Positions 45,945-57,700 of a DNA stretch of 64,000 nucleotides are shown here, piece by piece (positions within the stretch are counted from its first letter, which is position 1; the number at the start of each line of letters is the position of its first letter). The notes below the pieces were generated by a model that was given only the letters and a program-made list of their open reading frames with translations, did not search any database and was not told where the DNA came from. Both the position numbers and the translations under genes were made by a program. Source of the DNA: Aralia elata (Eukaryota; Streptophyta; Magnoliopsida; Apiales; Araliaceae); the NCBI GenBank assembly GCA_034770075.1, contig CM068380.1, positions 32,317,765 to 32,381,764 of the forward strand, in the 5' to 3' direction.

Positions 45945-47763
45945 TGGTTTGCTGTCGCAAGCAACCAAAAATAAAACCTTACTGTGAAAGATAATAATGT
46001 AGCAGTGCAAGTAAGAGTCGATCTCACAGAGAGTGATTAGACTAAAATTATTCTTTGTTTACCAAAAAGGGGGGGTTTATAATTTGATTTCACTAATTAC
46101 CAAGAACAGAATTTAAAGAGATAAGAATAACCAATTAATTAAAGATTTCAGTTCTTCCGATTCAGTATCACCTTTTTACAACAATAGAATAATTAAGTAA
46201 AGCAATATTTATCATTCAATGAAATTAATAGCCCTAGGTAGCAACAAGCTCTACTACCCGAAACTCCCCTTAGATTATCACTTAATGAAACAAGTTCTTC
46301 ACAAGATTCTAACCATTATACAACCTAGAACAAGCTCTCTAGATTTAATATAATAGTTGTATTAAGAACTAGGGAATTAGACTAATCCAAGCAACAATCA
46401 CACAAGTTCGGATTATTTAACTTGTCTTCCGATAATCATAGCAATACTCAAAAGCTTGACCACAATCATGTATCAGTAATTGCTACTTGTGATTAGGAAT
46501 AATATCAATTACACGTAATACTGTCCCTTAATCTAGCAGATGAAATTAATCAAATTGACTTAACCGATCACATTAAACCAATCGGAATAAATATCATTGA
46601 ACAATTAAAATAGATTATCAAGAATGAACTTCATGTAAGAAGGAATAGATAGCTTATACTTAATCAAACCATTACCTGTAAATAAGGTTCAACATCCCCT
46701 TCGAACTGTGTAAGGGAACTAGCCTAACATATTAAGTCCAATGAATATTTTCTTGAATTCAAAAAGGGGTGAGGACAACAACCTCACTATGGAGGTGATC
46801 CTCTTTCCGTACTAATTACACTAGAATTTGGAGAAGATGGAGAAGATGAAGAAGATGGTGTGTATTAGTGTGTGAATTAGCAAAATACAAGCCTAGCTTC
46901 ACTTGGTATTTATAGACACTCAAGTGTACAAGATGTCAAGATCCAACAACTAATCTTGGTCATGTGAATCATCCATCAAAGGCAATCAAAAACCCAAAAA
47001 CGTGCACATCATGAGAAGTCAAAATATGACATCAAAACTGATTAGCACCTTGCAAGCTGATTTTGGATTAGTAGACTGCCGATTTTGGACTTGAGCAAAG
47101 CAGAAAGGTTGTAGCCCTGGCGTTTCTAATGAATTTGGGCTTTTGAATCACCTGATTTGGAGTTGGGAAGCTCAAGTTATGGCCCAAATACTCCAACTGG
47201 TCCGAACAGAAATCCAGTCTAGGCGGGATTCGGATCAGTTCACTTTGTCACACTATTTGGAAGTCCAACTGAAGTTGGATTTTTTCTCACCATACAATTA
47301 TGGAAAGCTTGAGAAGTCTACTAAAAACTTCAAGAAGACCACATTTTCATTTGGAAATTTAACACAATTCAAATCTCAACCGAATCCCCAAAGGTCAATT
47401 TGTCCAAAAGCTCAATTTCCTGAAATTTTCAACTTTGACGTATGTTGGTAAAATGGTCATAACTCTCTCATCCGAGCTTAGATTTAGGCGTTTCAAGATG
47501 ATCCGGAAAGCTAAGAAATAAATCTATAATTTTCCTTATTTGAGTTTTGAGAGAATAAGGCCTAATCAAGTATAAAATTGAGCCTCAAGCGGACAAACGG
47601 ATTTCAAAACAATCCAAAAGTGCGGAAATAACATAGTTTTCATTTAATGGCTCCATTTGCAACCTAAATCAAAATATAAGAATAGTGAGTACATTTAGGT
47701 GCCAAATAAGTATAAAAGACTAGATATTAAGAGATAAAAACATAACATATTTTATACTTATCA
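45945..47763 (-). repeat. 5' LTR of Athila-2
   Basis: The LTR is 1,819 bp with ends tggtttgctg...atacttatca. It aligns along its length with 33434-35310 apart from the 59-bp duplication and scattered substitutions. Confidence 0.92.
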
Positions 47764-48261
47764 ATACTATGATGATCTCAAGTCCAAGGATCACTTGTAC
47801 TACTATCACTAGAGGAATTCCTATTGACAGGCGAGTAAAATTCCATTAGGTATTCCTTAGCGAGTCACGTTCAGTGAACTTATTCTCTAATAAGCACCTA
47901 TATACTTGCTTTAGTGTCTCCACACAAATGATTATGAGATCAATCATCCTTTTCCTAAGAGCAAGCAACGTATGTACTAATCAATCCGGATTCACTAATC
48001 CCCTTTTTAGTAATCCAACGATTAGGAACGATTTTAGTTTGTGAGCTATCAAGAATTTAGATCTCATTAGCATGATCTCCATCATGATTCTAAAAGCATT
48101 GCTCAAAACTATGGGTTTATCACATTTAATATAACAGCACTATGTAGATAATATAAAATGCCTTTTAAGAAAATTAATTCTTTTATTAATAAATGAATAA
48201 GATTACAACGTATATGCTACATCATATCAAATATGATTAGCTTGTGTGCACACTACTTTCA

Positions 48262-48276
48262 ATCTCCCACTTGCAC
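48262..48276 (-). promoter_or_regulatory. Polypurine tract of the Tork-like copia
   Basis: Minus-strand gtgcaagtgggagat lies directly between the RNase H stop and the LTR start (tgaaagtagtg), as in copia elements generally. Confidence 0.85.
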
Positions 48277-48821
48277 TAAAGCCAATCGCCATGGTATCTA
48301 ATACCCATCTTCTCTAAGTGACGATCAAACTGTTGTTGTGTTAAAGCTTTAGTAAATGGATCTGCAATGTTGTCTTGAGAATTCACATGCTCTAGGGTGA
48401 CATCTCCTCTTTCAATGATCTCTCTAATAAAATGAAACTGCCGCAACACGTGTTTGGATTTATGATGAGACCTGGGTTCCTTAGCCTGCACAACAGCTCC
48501 GTTGTTGTCACAGAATAAAGGTACGGCTCCTCTAATGCTAGAAACCACTCCAAGTTTAGTTATGAACTTCCTCATCTAAACAGCTTCCTTTGCAGCTATG
48601 TACTCTGCCTCTGTCACTGAATCAGCAACTGTTTGCTGCTTGGAACTTTTCCAACTCACTACTCCACCGTTTAAGGTAAACACGTACCCTGAAACGGATT
48701 TACTGTCATCTTGGTCTGTTTGAAAACTTGAGTCTATATAGCCCTCTAGTTTCAATTCAGACCCACCGTAGACTAGAAATACATCCTTAGTTCTTCTCAA
48801 GTACTTTAGGATGTTTTTCAC
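48276..48821 (-). pseudogene. Tork-like copia RNase H, one internal stop
   Basis: The reading KNILKYLRRTKDVFLVYGG, DQDDSKSVSGYVFTLNGG and ADSVTEAEYIAAKEAV is followed by a TAG and then MRKFITKLGVV, LFCDNNGAVVQAKEP, IREIIERGDVTLEHV and NIADPFTKAL. These are the conserved blocks of copia RNase H, with acidic residues in TEAEY and CDNNG. The stop sits where a tryptophan is usual, consistent with TGG to TAG. Confidence 0.88.
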
Positions 48822-48851
48822 TGCCTTATAGTGCTCTTCTCCTGGATTCGA

Positions 48852-49736
48852 CTAATATCTGCTTGTTACACTAAGTGCATGAGCGACATCTGGTCTAGTA
48901 CATATCATACCGTACATGATAGATCCTATTGCGGAAGCGTAAGGAATCTTACTTATACGGTCTCTCTCCTCATGTGTCTTTGGTGCTTGTTTCTTGGAGA
49001 GATGTATTTCATGGCTCATCGGCATGAGACCTCTCTTGGAATCTTCCATGCTAAACTTCTTTAGCATCGAGTCAATGTACTTTCCTTGGGTCAAGCCCAG
49101 CATCCTTTTAGATCTATCTCTATAGATCTTTATCCCAAAAATATAGGATGCCTCACCCAAGTCCTTCATGGAGAAGTGTTTAGATAACCAAATTTTGATC
49201 AACTGTAGCATAGGAATATCATTCCCTATCAGTAATATATCATTAACATATGATACAAGGAATGAAACAGCGCTCCCACTAGCCTTCTTGTACACACAAG
49301 GTTCATCCTCATTTTTGATAAAATCAAACCTTTTGATTATCTCATCAAAACGGATGTTCCATCTTCGAGAAGCTTGCTTCAATCCATAAATGGATCGTTG
49401 TAGCTTACAGACTTGGTTTGTTCCAACTGTTGAAACAAAACACTCTGGCTGTATCATATATACATTCTCCTCAAGCTCTCCATTGAGGAAGGCCGTTTTC
49501 ATATCCATTTGCCAGATCTCGTAGTCATAATAAGCTGTAATTGCAAGCAAAATCCGAATGGACTTGAGCATAGCTACTGGTGAGAAGGTTTCATCATAGT
49601 CAACTCCTTGTCTTTGTTTGAAACCTTTTGTAACCAGTCGGGCCTTATAGGTCTCTACCTTGCCATCTGCTCCAGTCTTTCTCTTAAAGACCCATTTACA
49701 CCCAATAGGCTTAATGCCCTCAGGTGGTGAAACCAA
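48852..49736 (-). pseudogene. Tork-like copia reverse transcriptase with altered active site
   Basis: 294 codons include GCKWVFKRKTGADGKVETYK, ARLVTKGFKQRQGVDYDETF, WQMDMKTAFLNG (catalytic D78) and IYGLKQASRRWN. The active-site motif reads YVND (163-166) instead of the family's YVDD, replacing one catalytic aspartate by asparagine. A TAA stop precedes the frame where integrase should read through into RT. Even if expressed, this enzyme should be inactive. Confidence 0.9.
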
Positions 49737-49745
49737 AGTCCATAC

Positions 49746-50675
49746 TTAGTTTTCATACATGGAGTCCATCTCGGATTTCATGGCTTCTAGCCATTTCTCT
49801 GAGTCTTCACTACTCATAGCCTCTTCGTAAGTCAATGGATCATCATCATCCTCTATGATGAATCCATACCTATCAGGTATCTTTGGTACTCTTCCAGGTT
49901 TACGAATAGGTAGTGGTACAGTAGGTTCTTCTACTTGGTCAGGTACCTGACTTTGATCCGTAGTATTTTGTGGTTCTTGAACTTCTTCAAGATATATCTT
50001 ACTCCCACTGACCCCTTCAAGGATAAACTCCTTTTCCAAGAAGGCAGCGTGTTTCGTAACAAACACCTTTTGATCAGTAGGATGATAGAAATAATATCCT
50101 GATGTTTCTTTAGGGTATCCCACGAATCTACATATGTCGGATCTAGTCTTCAGCTTATCATGCTCAAACCTTTTGATATAAGCTGGACAACCCCAAGTCT
50201 TAACATGCTTAAGATTTGGTTTCCTCCCTGTCCATATCTCATATGGGGTCTTTGGGACGGATTTGGTAGGTACCTTGTTAAGTAGGTATGCAGCCGATTC
50301 TAGGGCATAACCCCAGAAGGATACTAGAAGGTCGGTAAAAATCATCATGGAACAAACCATGTCCAACAATGTTTGATTTCTCCTTTCAGATACACCATTC
50401 AACTGTGGCTTCCCTGGTGGAGTCCATTGTGAGATTATACCATTTTCTTTAAGACAATTGAGAAACTCATTGGTTAAGTATTTCCCTCCTCGATCCGATC
50501 AAAGAATTTTAATACTTTTACCAGTTTGCTTCTCTACTTCACTTCTGAATTCTTTGAACTTTTCAAACGATTCAGATTTGTATTTCATTAAATACACATA
50601 TCCAAATCTAGAATGATCATCAGTGAAAGTAATAAAATAAGAATACCCTCCTCGTGCATTCGTTGTCATAGGTCC
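49746..50675 (-). pseudogene. Tork-like copia integrase, truncated
   Basis: 50684-50499 reads GPMTTNARGGYSYFITFTDD, HSRFGYVYLMKYKSESFEKF and then a TGA just before SDRGG, the second catalytic aspartate block. 50402-49746 starts NGVSERRNQTLLD with the third catalytic residue and runs into the GKR/linker region (KTWGCPAYIKRFE, RFVGYPKETSGYYFYHP). The first catalytic aspartate and the zinc finger are missing because an LTR begins at about 50676. Confidence 0.85.
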
Positions 50676-51259
50676 TATAGACACCCAAATTTTGCACTTC
50701 GTATACTAACCCTGACAGGAGGGCAAATTCGGCAAATGAACCGGCCTGCGAGAGCGAAGGATGGACAAGGGCGAACGCTCAACACCACCGCGATGATTGG
50801 CGACCAAAGCTGACGTGACGATAAGGCCATCCGAAACGGGCATTCCTGAATAAGGTGGCACGTCTCCCGGAAATTCCCGGACTGCAGAATACAAACCTGT
50901 CAGCGAAAACCGACGTCACGGCATGAGAATCGAGGCGTGGCACGAAAAACGAGAAAGTCAAGCCAGCCAGCCGCGGATTGATCTGCGGCCAATACTGCGC
51001 CTTTTGAAAACGCAGAACTTGAAACACGGAAACCAGGAAATCAGCTGAGTGCGATAGGAGGTGGCCAGCCAGCCGCAGATCAATCTGCGGCTGCCCTAGA
51101 CCAGCCTATTTCAGCTCAGTTTCTTCATTTCATCCAGGAGGTCGGCAGCAGCGGAAGAAGAAGGAAAAACAGCAACAGCAGCAGCGAATTAGGGAGAGAA
51201 AAGAGAGAAAATAGTGAGGAATTATATCTCTTTTGTGAGATTGTATCACATATATTTGT
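50676..51259 (+). mobile_element. 5' part of a Tat/Ogre-like LTR
   Basis: From tagacacccaaatttt onward the sequence follows the first part of the Tat/Ogre-like LTR at 51780 with about 75-85% similarity by eye (shared blocks include gaggtggcacgtctcccgg and aaattcccggactgcagaat). It is cut at about 51260 by the Athila-like LTR. Two CCGCRGAT-NN-ATCTGCGG palindromes lie at 50971-50988 and 51073-51090. The exact junction with the copia is blurred by a shared tatagaca. Confidence 0.75.
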
Positions 51260-51774
51260 TGGTCGATTTCGCAACCGATAAATACGCGCAAGTATACGCG
51301 GTCAACAAGTAATATAATGATAAGAGAGTTGTCGAACCCACAGAGAATTGTTCTAGTGTATCCCAAGTACCAACTATATATCGTCTCGATTTTATTTAGA
51401 CAAATGATGAATTGAGTTCGTTTTGTTGTTTGGTAATAATTAAGATCTATGGAAAGCGTTAAAACAATGAAATCTAATGTTAACAAGTCTAAGATTGCAA
51501 TTTCCCCCAACACTTCATTTGAATCTCCTAACTCTCTCTTTTCAATCAGTTATAACATACGAATTGACAACCGAGAAATCAAAACTACATAAGAGCCTCT
51601 GTCGATGGTCAATCACGAATCTTCCTAAGCGGTGCATAGGTATATGTCTATCCTATGCACTATCAAGAGACTAATTTTAGGAATGATTAATAGACACGTG
51701 TCACCAAATCTAATTAATCCTCCCCTCAATTACCAACTTTCACATCGGAAGTCATTAAGACTAGATTCTCAATT

Positions 51775-51779
51775 GGTTG
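51775..51779. other. Target-site duplication of the Tat/Ogre-like element (ggttg)
   Basis: ggttg recurs at 61918-61922. Confidence 0.92.
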
Positions 51780-53909
51780 TGTAGACACCCAAATTTTACG
51801 TTTCCTTCTACTAACCATGACAGGAGGGCGAAATCGTCAATTGAACCGACTTGCGGGAGCAAAGGAGCGGGCACAAGGGCAAGCGCCCGACACCGCCGCA
51901 ATGTTTTGGGCAACCCAAGTTTACGTGACAATAAAGCCGTCCGAGGCAGGCATTTCTGAATGAGGTGGCACGTCTCCCGGAAATTCCCGGACTGCAGAAT
52001 ACGAGCCTGTCAGCGAAAACCGATGTTGCGGCACGAAAATCGAGGCGTGGCACGAAAATCGAGAAAGTCAAGCCCGCCAGCCACGGATAGATCTGCGGCC
52101 AAGTGGGTGCGCCAGCACGGAAACCAGGAAATCAGCACTACCAGCTGAGTGCGATGGGAGGCGCGCCAGCTGGCCAGCCGCAGATCCATCTGCGGCCAGC
52201 CGCAGATAGATCTGCGGCTGGCTTTGGCCAGCCTATTTAAGCCCAGCTTCGGGCAGCATACAGGAGGTTGGAAGAAATTTGGAAGAAGAAGGATTCAGCA
52301 CAACAGCAGCACGGAATTTAAGAGAAAAATAGTAGATTTTGCAACAAAAATAGGAAGAAAAGAGAGAAAAAAAAGAGAAATTTTACTCCTTTAATTTTGA
52401 TTGTATCAAATATATTTCTCATACTATTCAAATACCAAGACTTCATCCTTTTGAGATCATTTTGCAAGGTAAAAATTCCCTTTGGTTTGTAACAATTCAT
52501 ATCATCTTATTTGCTTAGATGGGATGTAGTTTTCATGTATATTGTTGAACAATCGTGGATTAGGGATTATTAGTGAAGGTTCCATCGGAATAAAATTCTT
52601 CCTAATAAACCGAGGATATCCAAGTGATGAAATTTCTAGCTTGTTTAGGGTGATTTATTGGGTGTAATTTATTTAGATTGTCATTTCCGGATATCATGGT
52701 GTATTAGATAAATCCGGGTTGGTTAGTTATGTAGGATTCATTTTGTAGGCATGTATTAATCTCGTGTGAGCCTAGGAATGCGACCCCGTGGTCCAAATCC
52801 GATGATGGACGTTTTGATGTATGTGATAGATTCAAGATGCTCGTTTTGTAACATGTAACCATTGGGCCTTAAAACGACGCTAAGGCGAGGATCGGGTTTA
52901 AGGCCCCGTACTAGTGGAATATGTGATTGTTGGCGTTCGGGGATATTTTGATGGTTTACATGCCCATGAATAGCCCCGACGCGTGTTCATGCTTGATTAA
53001 ATCTTGTGACACAAAAAAAAAATGATTTCAAAGGTTAAACCATGAAGATTTTCATAAAATCAATCAAATTAGGTTATTAGCTTCACGAAGATAAGAAATT
53101 GAAAGTGCCAACGAATGTCGATTCCCATTTAACGAGAAAGCTAAAGAAAAAATCGTTTCCCAAAATATCACATAAAATGATTTTATAAATATGTAACGTT
53201 TTATTAAATTCTTTGTGCATAGGGCTAAAGAGATTCTAGAAGTTGCCCATCGTTTGAGTTACGAAAGCAACGTATAGATCTCGATTCCTATTTTGACGAA
53301 GGTTTAAAACTCTTGTTTCACCAAAATGACACATAATGAAAGTCTCATTGTTTTGACAAATTAAAATCAAACCTTTCTTATAAAGAATCAAGCTTTCTCG
53401 TATAAATCGAAGGACATTCCGAAGCATTCTCAAATCAAAGCACGATTTTCCCTAAAAAGTCCAAATGAATCTGTCATACAAACTCACCACAACATTTCAT
53501 GTAGGCACACACACACACACACACGCGCACACGCACACGTTTCATGAATTAAAGGATAGGAAAGCATCAAGATTGCGGTAACCGTGTTTCACGAAAGTCG
53601 AGGGGTGCCTAACACCTTCCCCTCACTTAAGCAAGCCCCCGAACTCTATGAATCTCGATTCGCAGACTAATTAATTCGGAGTCACATATGAGCCAGCGAT
53701 TTATAAAAAAAGGGCGAAAACTCGGATGAGTTGGTACATCCATTTCAAATATACCAACTGGCGACTCTGGTTAATTGGCTCATCATAAAAAATGATCTTT
53801 CAAAACCCCGTCGACATTCAAGCCGACCTTTTCCAAAAAATCATCTAATCAAAAGGCTAAAATTGGAAAAGACCAAATATCGCATAAGCGGATAAAACTG
53901 GCGTCGACA
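51780..53909 (+). repeat. 5' LTR of the Tat/Ogre-like element
   Basis: 2,130 bp, tgtagacaccc...ggcgtcgaca. It includes CCGCAGAT-NN-ATCTGCGG palindromes (52178-52195, 52200-52217), a (ca)n microsatellite near 53506-53540, and the block ggggtgcctaacaccttccc near 53602 that I remember as common in such LTRs. A primer-site-like tggcgactctg lies at 53759-53769. Confidence 0.9.
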
Positions 53910-53911
53910 GC

Positions 53912-53929
53912 TGGCGACTCTGCTGGGGA
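53912..53929 (+). promoter_or_regulatory. Primer binding site of the Tat/Ogre-like element
   Basis: tggcgactctgctgggga lies two bases after the LTR end. The start TGG is consistent with pairing to a tRNA CCA end. I could not assign the tRNA. Confidence 0.7.
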
Positions 53930-54724
53930 CATTAGAGGGCTTAAGCCGTTTTCAAATCTTGATGCTATCCTATCCTCTAAAAATCATAAATGTGTATGTA
54001 CGTGCGATATTTTGACTTGTTTTACTTATTGTTGTGTGTGAATGTGTGCCTTTTGTCCAATGAATGAATGATTGAATGGATTTGTTTTACTTTAAAGTAA
54101 TCATTTGCATACGGTGAGGACGATGAATGTGAATGTATGTTGAGAGAGTACCTCCTCCTGAGGCGAACCCGTCGGTTGCTTATTACTGGACTCGATGGGG
54201 CTGCTCCCCGGAGATGGCTCAGGAAACGCACCACTCAAATCCGCTCCAATCGAAAGGGCTCAAACGAGTAGATTGCGAAGATTTGGGAACCTTCATGCCG
54301 AAAAAAAAAAAACCCGCGAGAGTAACCCTAGGGTAGGTCAGCCTCAGATTAACCCAACGCAGGAAAAGTCTCTTCATGCCTTTTTACGTTTATATGTCTA
54401 AATGTCATGATCTCATTCAATATTCATACACCCCTTTTCTGTGTCGAAAGAGATTACTAACCGCTGTGAATTGCAGGGAATAGTTGGGGGAGCATAACAA
54501 AGCATGTTTAGCATTGGTTATGGCACTAAAGGACTACTAACTTTCTCTTTTGCAGGGAAAGATTAAAAAAAAAAAAACCCCAAAAAAAAAACACACAAAA
54601 AATTACAGTTTTAGCATGCATCCATTTTGCGTTTCCCCAAGACTAAACTTCGAACCATTGTCTCTGTAGGATTGCTCCTCAAACCCGTTCGCAGTCTAAG
54701 AAAGCCCAGGTCTCTACCTCTGAA
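53930..54724 (+). other. Untranslated leader of the Tat/Ogre-like element
   Basis: About 800 bp without a long frame, with A-runs near 54301-54312 and 54566-54590. It probably carries packaging or dimerisation signals, but none can be recognised. Two short overlapping frames (54133-54336, 54195-54401) look incidental. Confidence 0.6.
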
Positions 54725-57700
54725 ATGGCTGATCTTCCCAATCATAGTTCCATATCTCGGGAGGAGTTTGATGATTTTAAAAGACAGATGATGGAAATGG
54801 CCACAATGCTAAAGGAACAGTTCTTAATCAGACAGGATCCGGCAAACCAGGGATCGCATAATGTTCCACCACCAGGGGATGATCAGAATCCTCCTAAAAA
54901 TGGTACAAACTTGCTTAAAGAGGACCAACCCCGACTCAAGGACGAGCCAGTCATCCCAAAGCCCGTTCCCATACCTAGCAGGACAGTGATTACTATCCCA
55001 GAAGAAGGGGACAATGACGACCTTCGGAGAAAAATGAAACACATGGAGGAGACCATCCAATCTCTAAGGGGCATAGGCTCCCTGGGCAGGGTTAATTATT
55101 CGGATCTATGTGTTTTCCCCGGAGCCAGATATCCAGAAAAGTTCAAAGTTCCCGAGTTTGAAAAATACAATGGAAAGGGAGACCCCTATACACACTTGAA
55201 AATATACATTGGAGAACTCGGGTCTTATGCCGAAGACGAGGGGTTAAGAATGCAACTATTCCAGAAAAGCTTAACAGGGGAGGCAAGGATCTGGTATGCC
55301 CACCTCGACAACGCCCGAATCCACAACTGGGAGGAATTGGCCCATACCTTCTTAACCCAATACAGCTTTCAGGCCCAGATGGCTCTTGACAGGTACCAAA
55401 TGACAAAGGTTAAAAAACAGCCTAGGGAATCCTTCAGGGAATATGCGCAACGATGGAGGGGCATGGCCGCACAGGTAACCCCCCCGATGAGCGAATCAGA
55501 GATGGTAATGACCTTTGTAGACATTCAGGAGGCACCGTATTATGAGCGGGTCATCTCGGGGATTGGAAGACCCTTTGCTGAAATGATTAAACATGGAGAG
55601 ATGGTTGACATGGGGTTGAAATCGGGTAAAATCCGGGATCTTACTGCTTTAGAAACTGCTGCCGAGCAAATACAGAATGGAAACTACGGTAGCACTTCCC
55701 GGAGGGTCCAAAAGAAAAAGGAGGAGGATGTCTCCCTCATCCTACAGGGGTCATCCAGAAAAGCAGAAGGTCATCCTCCGGTGCAGGTGCAGAGGGGAGG
55801 GCCATCCCGACAGCCAAACTTCACAGATCAAAGGGCAGAGGGGCGAAGAAGATATGAGGCCTCGCAGAATCGAGTATTCACCCCGCTCGGGGAGCCGCTT
55901 GAACGGGTATTAGCGGTATTAGTAGCCCAAAAGAAAATAGTTGGTCTGGCACCACCGAGTGACCCAAAGGGTAGAAGGTTTGACCCGAGCAAGCGATGTG
56001 CATACCACTCCAGTTCCCCTGGCCATGATACACAAGATTGCTGGACGTTGAAGCATCGAATCCAAAATATGATAGACAGTGGGGAAATTGTGGTGGAACA
56101 ACCGGACTCCCCGAATGTTAAAGCAAATCCCCTGCCAAGACATGATGGAGGGGGAGTTAATGCGACGGAGGCAAGTGAGGCTGGGGGGCCGCCAAGGTTG
56201 AACTATGTGCAGAAAATTGAGGAATTGATCAACGTGATACATGATCATGGGAGTGCACGGGGAGCGCCCATCAGGTTGATAGGGATAAGTCCAAATGGCA
56301 TGGAAAGACCAGTCAAGTTGACAGCCCCGAGGCCCATCATCCTTGCAGCAAGGCCGCAACTCCCTATCAGTAGTCTGAAGACTGTACCCTGGAATTATGG
56401 GGGAATACCAGAGGAAGCGGCCAGTTGTGCTTCCGTGACGACCAGGGGGAACCCCTTATATCTTCCCGGGCGAGTCCTTGAGAGCCAAAAGAGAAAAAAT
56501 GAAGAGGTTTCCGAGGAAAGGGCCATAGAGTTTTTGAAAAGGATGGATCACCCAGAAACAAGGAGGATCCAGATTTTAAATGAGGAATCAACCCTAACAT
56601 CAGTCATGGACTTGGTGTTGTCATCCAGTGAGCATTGCAAAACCCTGATGAAGGTTCTTGAGGAGGCATTTGTGCCCAAAGAAATTAGTGAGGAGGGTTT
56701 CGGCCAGCTGGTAGGCCACGTATTGGAAACCGATGCAATATCCTTTACGGATGAGGACATTCCCAAAGGGGGAAGGGGGCACCGAAAACCGCTACACATC
56801 GCGGTAATCTCCTCAGGATATGTCATGAATGGGGTGCTGATCGACGGGGGATCGGCATTGAATATATGTCCTCTCAGCACGCTGAAGAAAATGAACATCA
56901 GTCCCAAGCGCCTACGGGCCAGTCATGTGGTGGTTCGGGCTTTTGACGGATCCCGGAGGGATACCATCGGGGAGATAGAATTGCCAGTGGAGATAGGGCC
57001 CTGTACTTTTGATATATCCTTCCAAGTCCTAGATATTACGGCAAGCTACAACCTGCTGTTAGGGAGGCCGTGGATACACATGGCCGGGGCAGTTCCTTCC
57101 ACGCTCCACCAACAAATCAAGTTGATCATCGATGGGAATCTGGTAACAATCTCGGCCGAATGTGATGACCCTTCTCCTCCCAGGAGTGGCCTACCAGTAA
57201 TCAATGTGGATGAGTCGGCGGCGCCTGCCAGCTTTCAAGCACTAGAGATTAGCACTCCCCATTATAGATGCCTGGGAGCTCCAGCTGTGAAACCAAGGGT
57301 CTCTCCGGAACTCACCTTTGTGGCAAGGGAAATGATTAAAATGAACTTCCAACCTGGACGGGGACTAGGGAAAAGCAGTCAGGGAATCACCGAGCCCATC
57401 CACCTACCACAGCAGATAGGCAAAGCAGGATTGGGATACCATGTGGGCGCAGTACGGGGACACCGTCAGGGTGCGACTCCGATTCGACTAGTTGGCAGTC
57501 CAGTGACCAAAGTCGACAATAAGCAGGGGATCAGCGGACCTGTGATTGGGGCAGGGAATGAAGAGTTAACCCCCACACGTAATGAGTCGGCCCGGAGGGA
57601 AAGTTTCCTGCGGGAGGTCGCAAAAGAGTTTGAAAACAAATGCTATATCCCCGGACAATCAACAAGCAGTAAGGAGGGGACGAATGTTATCACACCACCG

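Larger units (their letters stand above)
33434..47763 (-). mobile_element. Athila-like Ty3/gypsy element (Athila-2), hosting a solo LTR
   Basis: It has the same architecture as Athila-1 and close protein similarity to it. LTRs of about 1.82-1.88 kb differ at several dozen positions by eye, so this copy is older than Athila-1. Several stops and frameshifts disable gag and pol. A 3.94-kb solo LTR sits inside gag. No env-like frame is present. Confidence 0.9.
32101..48261 (-). repeat. 3' LTR of the Tork-like copia, split by Athila-2
   Basis: The two parts total about 1.83 kb. Plus-strand ends are tgttaggtttg...cactactttca. The right end abuts the polypurine tract. Contents are AT-rich with a small (taa)n run near 32680-32710. 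No gene is seen in 32101-33433 or 47769-48261; the short frame at 33204-33413 has no support. Confidence 0.8.
32101..50675 (-). mobile_element. Tork/Angela-like Ty1/copia element, 3' half
   Basis: The 3' LTR (32101-33433 plus 47769-48261), polypurine tract, RNase H, reverse transcriptase and part of integrase run from left to right in reverse. It inserted into the Tekay-like gag at 32100 (adjacent gtatc would be one target duplication). The 5' half is cut off by another element near 50676 and lies beyond the right edge. Lineage is judged from remembered reverse transcriptase and RNase H motifs. Confidence 0.75.
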
